64,000 bases of DNA from Flavobacterium soli DSM 19725 (GTDB taxonomy: Bacteria > Bacteroidota > Bacteroidia > Flavobacteriales > Flavobacteriaceae): contig NZ_AUGO01000006.1 of NCBI RefSeq assembly GCF_000422705.1, forward strand, positions 310,001 to 374,000, given 5' to 3'. The stretch's first letter is position 1. Every line of letters begins with the position of its first letter. Made by a program: the position numbers and the translations under genes. This document shows, piece by piece, positions 16,502 through 23,049 of the stretch. The notes below the pieces were generated by a model. It worked only from the letters and a program-made list of their open reading frames with translations, had not been told where the DNA came from and ran no database searches.

Positions 16502-16926
16502 AAGAAACTTGGAAATTGTTTTGCAAGCTTTTGAATGGTTGAGACAGAACAATCTTTTATAAGATATTCAACCAAAGACAAAGCCTCGCCAAATCCACCA
16601 ATACCACTTCTAACATAACCAAATGATTTGTCAATCATTATAAAATCAGCCTCATTCAAACCTTTGAATAAGGAAAGAATTTTTGAATCTGAAGTTATTG
16701 CAAAAAGTTCCTCATCCAATTGCCTTGCAATAGCTTCCGCCTTTGCCTGACTAATAGTTGATTTTACAGTTATTGAACCATCGGGGTTAGTAGTTGTAGA
16801 ACCTGCACCTGCAGGAGGGGTCGTATAAGAGCCTGAACCCTGCTGATAATAAGCAGGGTCATCTCTTGGATCATCTTTTCGAAAGAAAAAGAACCAAATA
16901 AGGATAAGAGGAATAAGAAAAATCAT
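16498..16926 (-). CDS. One-TM virion-type protein with Gly/Ser/Thr/Pro linker
   Basis: Start taken at ATG 16926, which overlaps the upstream stop as ATGA (142 aa); an earlier in-frame ATG at 16950 adds 8 residues. Residues 1-15 are strongly hydrophobic (MIFLIPLILIWFFFF), then comes a charged stretch RKDDPRDDP and a flexible Gly/Ser/Thr/Pro linker (about 25-50). A folded C-terminal domain (about 60-142) follows. A membrane-anchored stalk of this kind fits a structural protein of a membrane-containing virion. The family is not recognised. Confidence 0.5.
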   Translation of the reverse strand: MIFLIPLILIWFFFFRKDDPRDDPAYYQQGSGSYTTPPAGAGSTTTNPDGSITVKSTISQAKAEAIARQLDEELFAITSDSKILSLFKGLNEADFIMIDKSFGYVRSGIGGFGEALSLVEYLIKDCSVSTIQKLAKQFPSFF

Positions 16927-17162
16927 AAAATAGAATATTTTAACCACCAAGGACGCTTCTTTATTGGTTTACGTTTTACAAAACTCTTCTTAAAGGTATA
17001 ATCACTATTTCGAACAGAAGAGGGTGGCATGGGATAAAAAGAAGTTCTTCCAGCATCATATAATTTTACCCATTGTCTATATTGATTCCAACTCATGGCT
17101 CGCCTAGCAGGTAGTCTATCGCCTAGCCTTCTTCCTGCGTCATAAAAAGCATCAAAACTCAT
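16923..17162 (-). CDS. Small basic prophage protein with repeated YDAGR motif
   Basis: Protein of 79 aa, rich in Arg, Lys and Trp. YDAGRR (about 7-12) and YDAGRT (about 35-40) form an internal repeat. The C-terminus is very basic, FVKRKPIKKRPWWLKYS. It is coupled to both neighbours (stop/start overlaps at 16923-16926 and a 2-base gap to 17165). A nucleic-acid- or membrane-contacting structural protein is possible. Confidence 0.5.
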   Translation of the reverse strand: MSFDAFYDAGRRLGDRLPARRAMSWNQYRQWVKLYDAGRTSFYPMPPSSVRNSDYTFKKSFVKRKPIKKRPWWLKYSIL

Positions 17163-17164
17163 AA

Positions 17165-17332
17165 CTAATAACGTCTTCTTCGTGGTTTAACTCTACGAAC
17201 AACAGCGTTAACAATCTGTTTTTGAGAAGCATTTAGGCCTCTTTTTCTAGAAGTTCTTCTTCTTCTAGGTGTAGAACCTTTGAACATTTTGAACAAAGGG
17301 TCATTTTTTAAAATATTGCCAAACATAGACAT
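17165..17332 (-). CDS. 55-aa Arg-rich prophage protein
   Basis: This short frame begins with ATG at 17332 and ends with TAG at 17165-17167, 2 bases before the next start. The sequence begins MSMFGNILKNDPLFKMFKGS and is followed by three Arg-rich clusters (TPRRRRTSRKRG, VVRRVKPRRRRY). Such composition is typical of small proteins that neutralise or condense packaged ssDNA, as in J-type or histone-like virion peptides. That role is inferred from charge and position within the structural block. Confidence 0.55.
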   Translation of the reverse strand: MSMFGNILKNDPLFKMFKGSTPRRRRTSRKRGLNASQKQIVNAVVRRVKPRRRRY

Positions 17333-17364
17333 AATATTAAGGTATTAAATTAGTAATTGTTTTT

Positions 17365-17652
17365 TTAATCGTTTTCGATATCCTTTTCAATCATGCGTTG
17401 CAAATACTCCTGATTGGTGTATTTCATAGCCAAAAATTTAAGATACACGAATAAGATTGGAGAAAGAAGATAGAACCACTTGTTCTTGAAAATCTTTGCA
17501 TACATGGCTTGCATTTGGTTTTCACTTTCAGGAAGAGCTTCACGGTGAAATGAATGCAAATCATTAAAAGTCCTGTCCATATCAAACTCAGTATCAAAGG
17601 CCCATGAAAACAAATCCATGTAAATCTTCTGGAACATCATTATTAGATTCAT
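17365..17652 (-). CDS. One-TM prophage protein, unknown
   Basis: Protein of 95 aa. A polar N-terminal half with several Asp/Glu/His residues is followed by a hydrophobic segment (about 56-74, FYLLSPILFVYLKFLAM) and an acidic tail. It is the first gene after the internal terminator hairpin at 17668-17698, so it may begin a second late transcription unit or be expressed by read-through. Confidence 0.5.
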   Translation of the reverse strand: MNLIMMFQKIYMDLFSWAFDTEFDMDRTFNDLHSFHREALPESENQMQAMYAKIFKNKWFYLLSPILFVYLKFLAMKYTNQEYLQRMIEKDIEND

Positions 17653-17667
17653 AATGTTTTTTTGTAA

Positions 17668-17698
17668 AAAATCCGCTTCTAGGTTAGAAGCGGATTTT
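17668..17698 (-). terminator. Terminator/attenuator inside the prophage late region
   Basis: AAAATCCGCTTCT (17668-17680) and AGAAGCGGATTTT (17686-17698) form a perfect 13-bp stem with a 5-nt loop. On the minus strand a T-run follows. It separates the capsid genes (upstream) from the rest of the late genes, which could keep capsid mRNA in excess. Confidence 0.75.
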
Positions 17699-17707
17699 GG
17701 TTAATAA

Positions 17708-18592
17708 TTAAATAAATAAGATACCGATAAGCCACCAAGGAAAAAAACCGCCACCGTCAGGCGTTGGCTGTTTTGGTGGAGCTTTTACGGTTACGGTTTG
17801 GAGCGTTCCGCCATCAAAGGTTTCCAAATCAACTTCCGCCTTGATTGCAAGTGCAGGCTTGATAGGTAGCTTTGTATTGCCAACAAGAACATTCTTTGTA
17901 CCGCCTGTTCCGTCTTCAACCTTTGGCTTTGTGGTAGAAGTCATGTAAATCTTTGAAAGGTTCATCATGTAGGCGGTGGCTCTTTCAGTTCCATTCTTGT
18001 CGATGGTTTCTGTTTTTCCATCAAGGAAAGTCAAAGTAAGTGGTCCTTTGACTTCGTAAGGTGTGGATGTTGCACCCAAACGAACGTACTCACTAATCAA
18101 AGGAGTGACAGCAGAGTTATAGATGCCAACGGCCAAATTACGAAGCTCTTTCCAACCGTCCCTAGTGCATTTAGCAAAAGAACCGTCATTAATATGCACC
18201 TGCTTGATAACCATGTACAAAGAAAGTTGCTGTATAAGGAAATTCAGAGCCTTTTCATGCTCGACACGGTTTTCAACGGTTGATGTTACACGGTCAATTA
18301 AGCTTTGCCAATAGGGAGCGTATTTCTTTGCAATTTCCTGTTTTGCCTCGTTCGGAGAATACGAAGAACCCCAACAGGACAAATCGCCACCATTGGAAAG
18401 GACATTGCCAATTGTACCGCTGACAATACCGCCAGCACCGATTGCATCAAGCGCACCATCCAAGGTTGAGATTGCGGAATTAATACCCGTGACAGAACCG
18501 ATAGTTCCGACAGGGTCTTTAATTGCACCCTTGACATCACCGATAACACCAATAGCACCTCTTACAGAACCGATTGCAGTTGTTAAACTCAT
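17708..18592 (-). CDS. Glycine-zipper structural/membrane protein of the prophage
   Basis: Start chosen at ATG 18592 (MSLTTAIGSVRGAIGVIGD), giving 294 aa; the upstream ATG at 18628 runs into the capsid gene. Residues 1-70 are a Gly/Ala/Ile-rich repeat of glycine-zipper type. Residues 85-200 are helical and polar, and 200-270 are beta-like. The end is Pro-rich (KAPPKQPTPDGGG) followed by a short hydrophobic tail FFPWWLIGILFI. Two membrane-active ends on one protein suit an internal-membrane or DNA-delivery protein. It lies 17 bases after the capsid gene. No homologue is recognised. Confidence 0.6.
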   Translation of the reverse strand: MSLTTAIGSVRGAIGVIGDVKGAIKDPVGTIGSVTGINSAISTLDGALDAIGAGGIVSGTIGNVLSNGGDLSCWGSSYSPNEAKQEIAKKYAPYWQSLIDRVTSTVENRVEHEKALNFLIQQLSLYMVIKQVHINDGSFAKCTRDGWKELRNLAVGIYNSAVTPLISEYVRLGATSTPYEVKGPLTLTFLDGKTETIDKNGTERATAYMMNLSKIYMTSTTKPKVEDGTGGTKNVLVGNTKLPIKPALAIKAEVDLETFDGGTLQTVTVKAPPKQPTPDGGGFFPWWLIGILFI

Positions 18593-18609
18593 AATGTTTT
18601 TTTTTAAAG

Positions 18610-19494
18610 TTAGTGAGTACAACCGCACATACCATCATTTGATTTGAGGTGTGCGATATTTTCAGCTTGGTGTTCGGCTGTCTTGCGTTGCAAGTTATTG
18701 AAAATCTGAGGGTTCTGAACAGCTCGGCAAACAATAAGCTGACGGTTTGGAGATGCATTAGCACACTCTAAAGTAACCTTCAAATTATTCAAAATATTTT
18801 TTGAAGAAAGAAGAATTACAGGAGCTCCAGAAGAATCTAAACCGCCCATATAAGTGCGATTTTGAATGTAGATCAATTCTTTTGATAATTGAGCATCAAG
18901 CTTATCTGATTTAATGCTAAGCTTCTTTAAAGGAGTTCTCAAAAGAGCAGTTACAGCGTTAGGAAGCTCCCTTTGTAGAAAAATAATCTTAGAAACGTCA
19001 TTACCAAAATTAAAATCATACTTGGTCAACTGGGTATCAACATTGTAAACATCAAAAACAGGCACAAAAGATTGCAAACCAATTGAAGGAATAGTTTCAA
19101 TGACAGCAGAAACAGGCTCGGCATTAAAAGAAGTGTTTGTGAATTCCAAACGGAAATACTCTCCATTTTTTAGGACAAAATTAGTTCCGATTAAAAACTG
19201 CAACAAAAAGGTATTTGAGCCGAAAAGACCAGTAAAAAACGAATTTTGTGTAAAATCGTTATCGCCAGCATGTACGATAGCGTAAATCTGATAGAGAGAA
19301 AGCCTAAAGAGGTCACCTTGGCTTTTGCCATCAAGGAAACGGGAAAGAGTGACGATGTGATTGTCAAAAAGATGAACAGAAGAAGCATCGAGAGCTCCGT
19401 CGGTTGTCAATTTAAAAATAAAACCGCCTATTGTTTCCTCTTTGATATCGATAAAAACCTTTTTATCGGTATCTCTTACAATTAATTCTGCCAT
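18610..19494 (-). CDS. Candidate major capsid protein of the prophage
   Basis: Protein of 294 aa with no signal peptide or TM helix. It is rich in alternating hydrophobic strands (GGFIFKLTTDGAL, NTFLLQFLIG, YFRLEFTNTSF, SFVPVFDVYNV, KVTLECANASPNR) broken by short loops. Size and strand richness are what a double-jelly-roll capsid protein of small membrane-containing phages needs (roughly 260-400 aa). It ends with CGCTH. It follows a 51-aa TM peptide by 3 bases and precedes the glycine-zipper protein. The assignment rests on size, predicted beta content and context. No sequence match was made, and another virion protein is possible. Confidence 0.5.
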   Translation of the reverse strand: MAELIVRDTDKKVFIDIKEETIGGFIFKLTTDGALDASSVHLFDNHIVTLSRFLDGKSQGDLFRLSLYQIYAIVHAGDNDFTQNSFFTGLFGSNTFLLQFLIGTNFVLKNGEYFRLEFTNTSFNAEPVSAVIETIPSIGLQSFVPVFDVYNVDTQLTKYDFNFGNDVSKIIFLQRELPNAVTALLRTPLKKLSIKSDKLDAQLSKELIYIQNRTYMGGLDSSGAPVILLSSKNILNNLKVTLECANASPNRQLIVCRAVQNPQIFNNLQRKTAEHQAENIAHLKSNDGMCGCTH

Positions 19495-19497
19495 TTT

Positions 19498-19653
19498 TTA
19501 AGGGTTTTGGGTTGCTGTTTGAGTACCACGCAAGGCATTAGCCACGCTTGGTGCTGATTTGTCCAATTTACCCATAATCTGAGGGTAAAATTTGAGAATG
19601 ACAAAGCCGACAACAAAAATTGTGAAAATCGGCAATTTCTTTAGTAAATTCAT
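19498..19653 (-). CDS. 51-aa one-TM peptide preceding the capsid gene
   Basis: ATG at 19653, TAA at 19498-19500, followed after 3 bases by the capsid start. It has a short basic N-terminus, a TM helix (IFTIFVVGFVILKFY) and a polar tail (QIMGKLDKSAPSVANALRG). Small membrane peptides of this kind occur among virion membrane proteins of internal-membrane phages. It also resembles a filamentous coat-like peptide in topology, but it has no signal peptide and lies beside lysis and capsid-type genes. Confidence 0.6.
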   Translation of the reverse strand: MNLLKKLPIFTIFVVGFVILKFYPQIMGKLDKSAPSVANALRGTQTATQNP

Positions 19654-19746
19654 AGATGAAAATTTTTAAATGATTATTGTATAAGTGCATTATAAGGCAC
19701 GTTTTGAAATTGTTTCAAAATGGATTCATTTTTTTTCATTTATTTT

Positions 19747-21699
19747 TTATTGGGTAAAATTTGTATGTATGGTATCGAATGAAATAAGGTAGGGATTTGG
19801 GAATAATTTTCGGTGATAGTTGCGGTCTAGAAAGAACTTTTCGTAATAGTCACGGAAATCCGTCCTTATGTGTTTTGGATTGAACTTACTCCTTACCGAT
19901 TGCTTATGGATGTTGAAGATTTTCAAATCGTTTTGGAGCTGGTAAGCTGCAGATTTTGAAATAGCCAATTTGGTTGCAATCTGTTCAAGGCTCAAACCTT
20001 GGTCTAGCTTTTCGAGGACATTAACCAAACGTGGCTTATTGAGTGTTGAATAGCCAAGCTTGCGTTTTTTGGTGTGTGTAAGTTTCTTTAGGGCATCGTT
20101 GCCGAATTGCTTCTTATAGAATTCAATCTTTTGCGTTACCTTTTCGTTATAAAGGTCAATTTGCTTGATTATACTCATACTGTCATCAACTTCCTTTATC
20201 TGAAAAAAGTCAATCTCTTCCTTGAACTTGGTAAGCATGAGCTTTAGCAAATCATGGCTTAATGTAGCCTCGTGGCTTTCCTCAAGTTTGTATTTCTTAA
20301 AGGTTGAGATATTGGAATAATCCAAAAAGCGTTGTTCAAAGAGTTGCGTGCGTTTTGGGGTTTGGATGAAAAAGGCGTGTTTCTTATGGAGGCTTCGGTC
20401 TATAGCCTCATAGATAAATCGGTCTTCGGGATTGAGCGAGTATTTGAATTTAAAATGCTTTGCCTTGTTTTGTGAGCCTTGCGATAGTAACAAGTCGTAC
20501 CGCTTGATAAGGTTGTGTTTCTTTAGCAGTTTTTTCCAATTGGTATCGTCTTTCCTGTAGATTGATTTTTTATAGATGGTAGAAATGTATGAAGAGGTAA
20601 AAGACATCTCATATCTCAAAATCTTTTCAGCTTCATTTTTCAAGAAGTTCAATTTGAAAGGAAAATGCGCTTCTATTTCAAAGCAAAAGGAATCGTACTC
20701 CCTTGATTTGGAATAGGTCTTATAATACTGAAAAATCAAATCTTGGACATTTCCGTTATGCTTTTGATAAGCTTCGGGAAAGTGTTTCCTGAATATGGAA
20801 GAAAGTTCGGGGTAAAGTTTCTTAGTGTTTTCGCTGTAGAATGTATTGTTTATCTTTTGAAGCCTTGGAAAATCGTTCGCCATAAACTCATCGCCCTTTT
20901 TGTAAATCTTGAAGAAAAAACCATCGGTTGAATGACGGTAGTAAAGGGATGTGTTACGGTCATCGGCAATTTGTTTGGATGATATTCCTTGAGAGTTTGC
21001 ACGACCCCTGTAAAATTTCTTTTGGCATTCGATAAAATCGGTAACCATTGCGGAATCTTTGAAGCATTGGTTGTAACAGAAATCAAGGCGTTTTATCTCA
21101 ACATCTGAAATGTCAAAGTTGTACAATTCCGGAATGCTTAACATAACGGACAAATCGGCAAAGAATGTGAAAATGAATTCCCTTATACGGTCATGCAAAA
21201 TATTGGTCTGACCAAAAAATTCACGGACTGAAAAAGGATTGTCCTTAAACCGTTTGCTGTCTATGTTTGGAACAAATTGAGCAATGTTGTGACCGTAAAA
21301 ATATTTGGGTATTGCCAAAGTAAACTCGATAGTATCCTTATTATCCAAAACCCGAAAATTAGTGTGATAGTCGGATGATTGGGATTGCATCTTTCCACTA
21401 ACAGGAAAAAAAAATACTTCCGTCTTTTCCTTATTGTCATAGATTGCCCCGTTACGGTTCATCATGAAAATCTTTTGATTTGATTGCCTTAAGAAATGGG
21501 TATCGAGGTCATTTTGAATCTCGCCCTGTTCCTTGAATTTTATGGAGCGTTCGATATATTTGGACTCATAATTTAAAAGCCTTTCGTACACAAGACGGTT
21601 AAAGTTGGATTTATACACCTTACCGTTCTTTACATCGGGAGCTAAATTTATAGTCTTGGAGTTTATCGAATGCAATTGAAATACTATAGTATCAATCAC
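19747..21699 (-). CDS. Rolling-circle replication protein (phage CRI/gpII-like) with C-terminal HTH
   Basis: Protein of 650 aa starting with GTG at 21699. The start MIDTIVFQLHS, the middle IKRLDFCYNQCF, SLYYRHSTDGFFFKIYKKGDEF (one stretch, about 250-271) and ILRYEMSFTSSYI follow the pattern of phage/plasmid replication proteins of the gpII/CRI type, which nick the double-stranded form and start rolling-circle synthesis. The C-terminal part (about 560-600, LSLEQIATKLAISKSAAYQLQ) is a helix-turn-helix of resolvase/Hin style, probably for origin binding or self-regulation. It is the largest gene of the element and is cotranscribed with three small upstream genes. Confidence 0.75.
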   Translation of the reverse strand: MIDTIVFQLHSINSKTINLAPDVKNGKVYKSNFNRLVYERLLNYESKYIERSIKFKEQGEIQNDLDTHFLRQSNQKIFMMNRNGAIYDNKEKTEVFFFPVSGKMQSQSSDYHTNFRVLDNKDTIEFTLAIPKYFYGHNIAQFVPNIDSKRFKDNPFSVREFFGQTNILHDRIREFIFTFFADLSVMLSIPELYNFDISDVEIKRLDFCYNQCFKDSAMVTDFIECQKKFYRGRANSQGISSKQIADDRNTSLYYRHSTDGFFFKIYKKGDEFMANDFPRLQKINNTFYSENTKKLYPELSSIFRKHFPEAYQKHNGNVQDLIFQYYKTYSKSREYDSFCFEIEAHFPFKLNFLKNEAEKILRYEMSFTSSYISTIYKKSIYRKDDTNWKKLLKKHNLIKRYDLLLSQGSQNKAKHFKFKYSLNPEDRFIYEAIDRSLHKKHAFFIQTPKRTQLFEQRFLDYSNISTFKKYKLEESHEATLSHDLLKLMLTKFKEEIDFFQIKEVDDSMSIIKQIDLYNEKVTQKIEFYKKQFGNDALKKLTHTKKRKLGYSTLNKPRLVNVLEKLDQGLSLEQIATKLAISKSAAYQLQNDLKIFNIHKQSVRSKFNPKHIRTDFRDYYEKFFLDRNYHRKLFPNPYLISFDTIHTNFTQ

Positions 21700-21775
21700 G
21701 TTTCAGGTGTTTTTTGGTGTAGTAATAAATGAGATAAAAAGGCATTGAAATAATGCCTACCAATAACCTAATCAT
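21692..21775 (-). CDS. Possible 27-aa membrane peptide upstream of rep
   Basis: ATG at 21773-21775, TGA at 21692-21694, overlapping the rep start by 8 bases. The product is one hydrophobic helix with a basic tail (MIRLLVGIISMPFYLIYYYT...). It could be a leader for rep coupling. Support is limited to the overlap. Confidence 0.3.
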   Translation of the reverse strand: MIRLLVGIISMPFYLIYYYTKKHLKRD

Positions 21776-21838
21776 AACGAAAGGAGTAAAAAAATCGTAA
21801 TGAAAAAGATTATGATTGTAATTATATCAGCTTGGTTT

Positions 21839-22024
21839 TTAGGTTCTTTTGCTGTCATCTTCAAGGATATTTTTAATTAAATCACAAGCCTCACCATAAG
21901 CGGAACATTTACCCATTTCCAAATAATAATCAGCGTTTTTTGTTTCTGTTCCTGCATAAGAATTAAAAGATTCATCTGCCAAATTTTCTAATTGCGTAAG
22001 CAATAAAATAAATTGTTCTTTCAT
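21839..22024 (-). CDS. Small acidic early prophage protein
   Basis: Protein of 61 aa, helical and acidic, with no TM and two Cys in the middle (GKCSAYGEACDL). It overlaps the preceding gene by 4 bases. Family unknown. Confidence 0.5.
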   Translation of the reverse strand: MKEQFILLLTQLENLADESFNSYAGTETKNADYYLEMGKCSAYGEACDLIKNILEDDSKRT

Positions 22025-22284
22025 CGTGGGTACTTGTTAAATTGTTCAACATCGAGAATGTGGAGAAATTCCACGTATGAATAATAGGCGTTGCAGACTT
22101 GGAAAGAGCAATCGGTTTCGGGTACGGTCTTATTTTGGTTTACCCTGTCATCAAGATTTTTTAAAAGCTTGACAGTATCGAAAGAACTGACATTCAAAAG
22201 GGAAGTCAGGGAGTTAGTAAGCAATGATTTTAGAAGATTGTCAGAAATTGACAAATTAATAGTTTGCTGTTTTTCGGTTGTCAT
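22021..22284 (-). CDS. Small early prophage protein
   Basis: Protein of 87 aa beginning MTTEKQQTINLSISDNLLKS, helical, with no recognised domain. It overlaps both neighbouring genes by 4 bases, so the three small early genes are translationally coupled ahead of rep. Confidence 0.5.
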   Translation of the reverse strand: MTTEKQQTINLSISDNLLKSLLTNSLTSLLNVSSFDTVKLLKNLDDRVNQNKTVPETDCSFQVCNAYYSYVEFLHILDVEQFNKYPR

Positions 22285-22649
22285 GATTTCAGATTAAAAA
22301 GGTTATAATCAATGATGATTTTTTGCAAAAACTCACGTTCATTCTTTACCCAAACCGTAAAGGGATAGCTTTCGCCAAATTTGGTTGAAACAACCTTGAA
22401 ACAATACAAGCCGTTAGCATCTTCGAGTAGCCACGCATTGATTGAAAGGCTGGTGTGTTTTAGGTTAAGACCTAAAAAAGTAGTTGATTTTCCGAGGGTA
22501 AAGGTTCGGAAGAAAGGACGGGTTTTTATTCGAAGATTTTCAATGTTAAAGCCTTCCCGATTGTGCATTTTTTTTAATGCAAATAGCAAAGCTTCGCCAT
22601 TAGCCAATGATTGCAAATGTTGCTTTTGGGTGATGGGTTTTTCTATCAT
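22281..22649 (-). CDS. First gene of the prophage minus-strand operon, unknown
   Basis: Protein of 122 aa with mixed alpha/beta character (FRTFTLGKSTTFLGLNLKH, GLYCFKVVSTKFGESYPFTVWVK). No family recognised. It is the promoter-proximal gene, 54 bases from a 22-bp perfect palindrome, so it is probably expressed early or under the operator. Confidence 0.55.
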   Translation of the reverse strand: MIEKPITQKQHLQSLANGEALLFALKKMHNREGFNIENLRIKTRPFFRTFTLGKSTTFLGLNLKHTSLSINAWLLEDANGLYCFKVVSTKFGESYPFTVWVKNEREFLQKIIIDYNLFNLKS

Positions 22650-22702
22650 GTTGTTTTTCTTTGTAAAACAACACGAACGTGAAAAAGTGGTAAGTGAGTG
22701 TT

Positions 22703-22724
22703 TTTATGTTAATATTAACATAAA
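22703..22724. promoter_or_regulatory. 22-bp perfect palindrome upstream of the early prophage operon
   Basis: Half-site TTTATGTTAAT (22703-22713) followed by its exact complement. It sits about 54 bp before the first early gene and 24 bp from attR. It could be a repressor operator. Each half, TTATGTTAA, also resembles the XerD arm of E. coli dif. Confidence 0.5.
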
Positions 22725-22747
22725 GTCTTATATTCTGCTGAACTTAC

Positions 22748-22765
22748 TATAAATTATAGTGCAAA
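22748..22765 (+). repeat. attR: 18-bp direct repeat, dif-like
   Basis: TATAAATTATAGTGCAAA, identical to attL. The bases to its left (GCTGAACTTAC) differ from the good arm at attL, so the left side here is probably phage sequence with a poor XerC-type arm. Its right side is chromosomal. Confidence 0.75.
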
Positions 22766-22805
22766 TATTGCTCAGATAATTATGTTGTGTAAATTTACTT
22801 TAAAC

Positions 22806-23049
22806 CCAATAAAAGCTACAGTTTATAAGCTTTTTGGCAGGTATATAATAAAAGTCGAACCAATACCAGGATTGCCTTGAGCTTTTATAAAACTGTTATG
22901 GTTTTCTATAATATTTTTACAGATAGCCAATAAAAGCTACAATTTATAAGCTTTTTGGCAGGTATATAATAAAAGTAGCACCAATACCAGGATTGCCTTG
23001 AGCTTTTATAAAACCGTTATGGTTTTCTATAATTTTTTTACAGATAGCC
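22806..23049. repeat. 121-bp tandem duplication of the kinase 3' end
   Basis: Bases 22806-22928 and 22927-23049 are near-identical (about five mismatches) with a 121-bp period. The right copy is the real end of the histidine kinase gene; the left copy lies beyond the stop codon, 41 bp from attR. Confidence 0.9.

Noticed and set aside
18610..19494. Microviridae-type major capsid protein
   Set aside because: At 294 aa it is far shorter than the ~500-aa VP1 of microviruses, and no VP2/VP4 pattern accompanies it.
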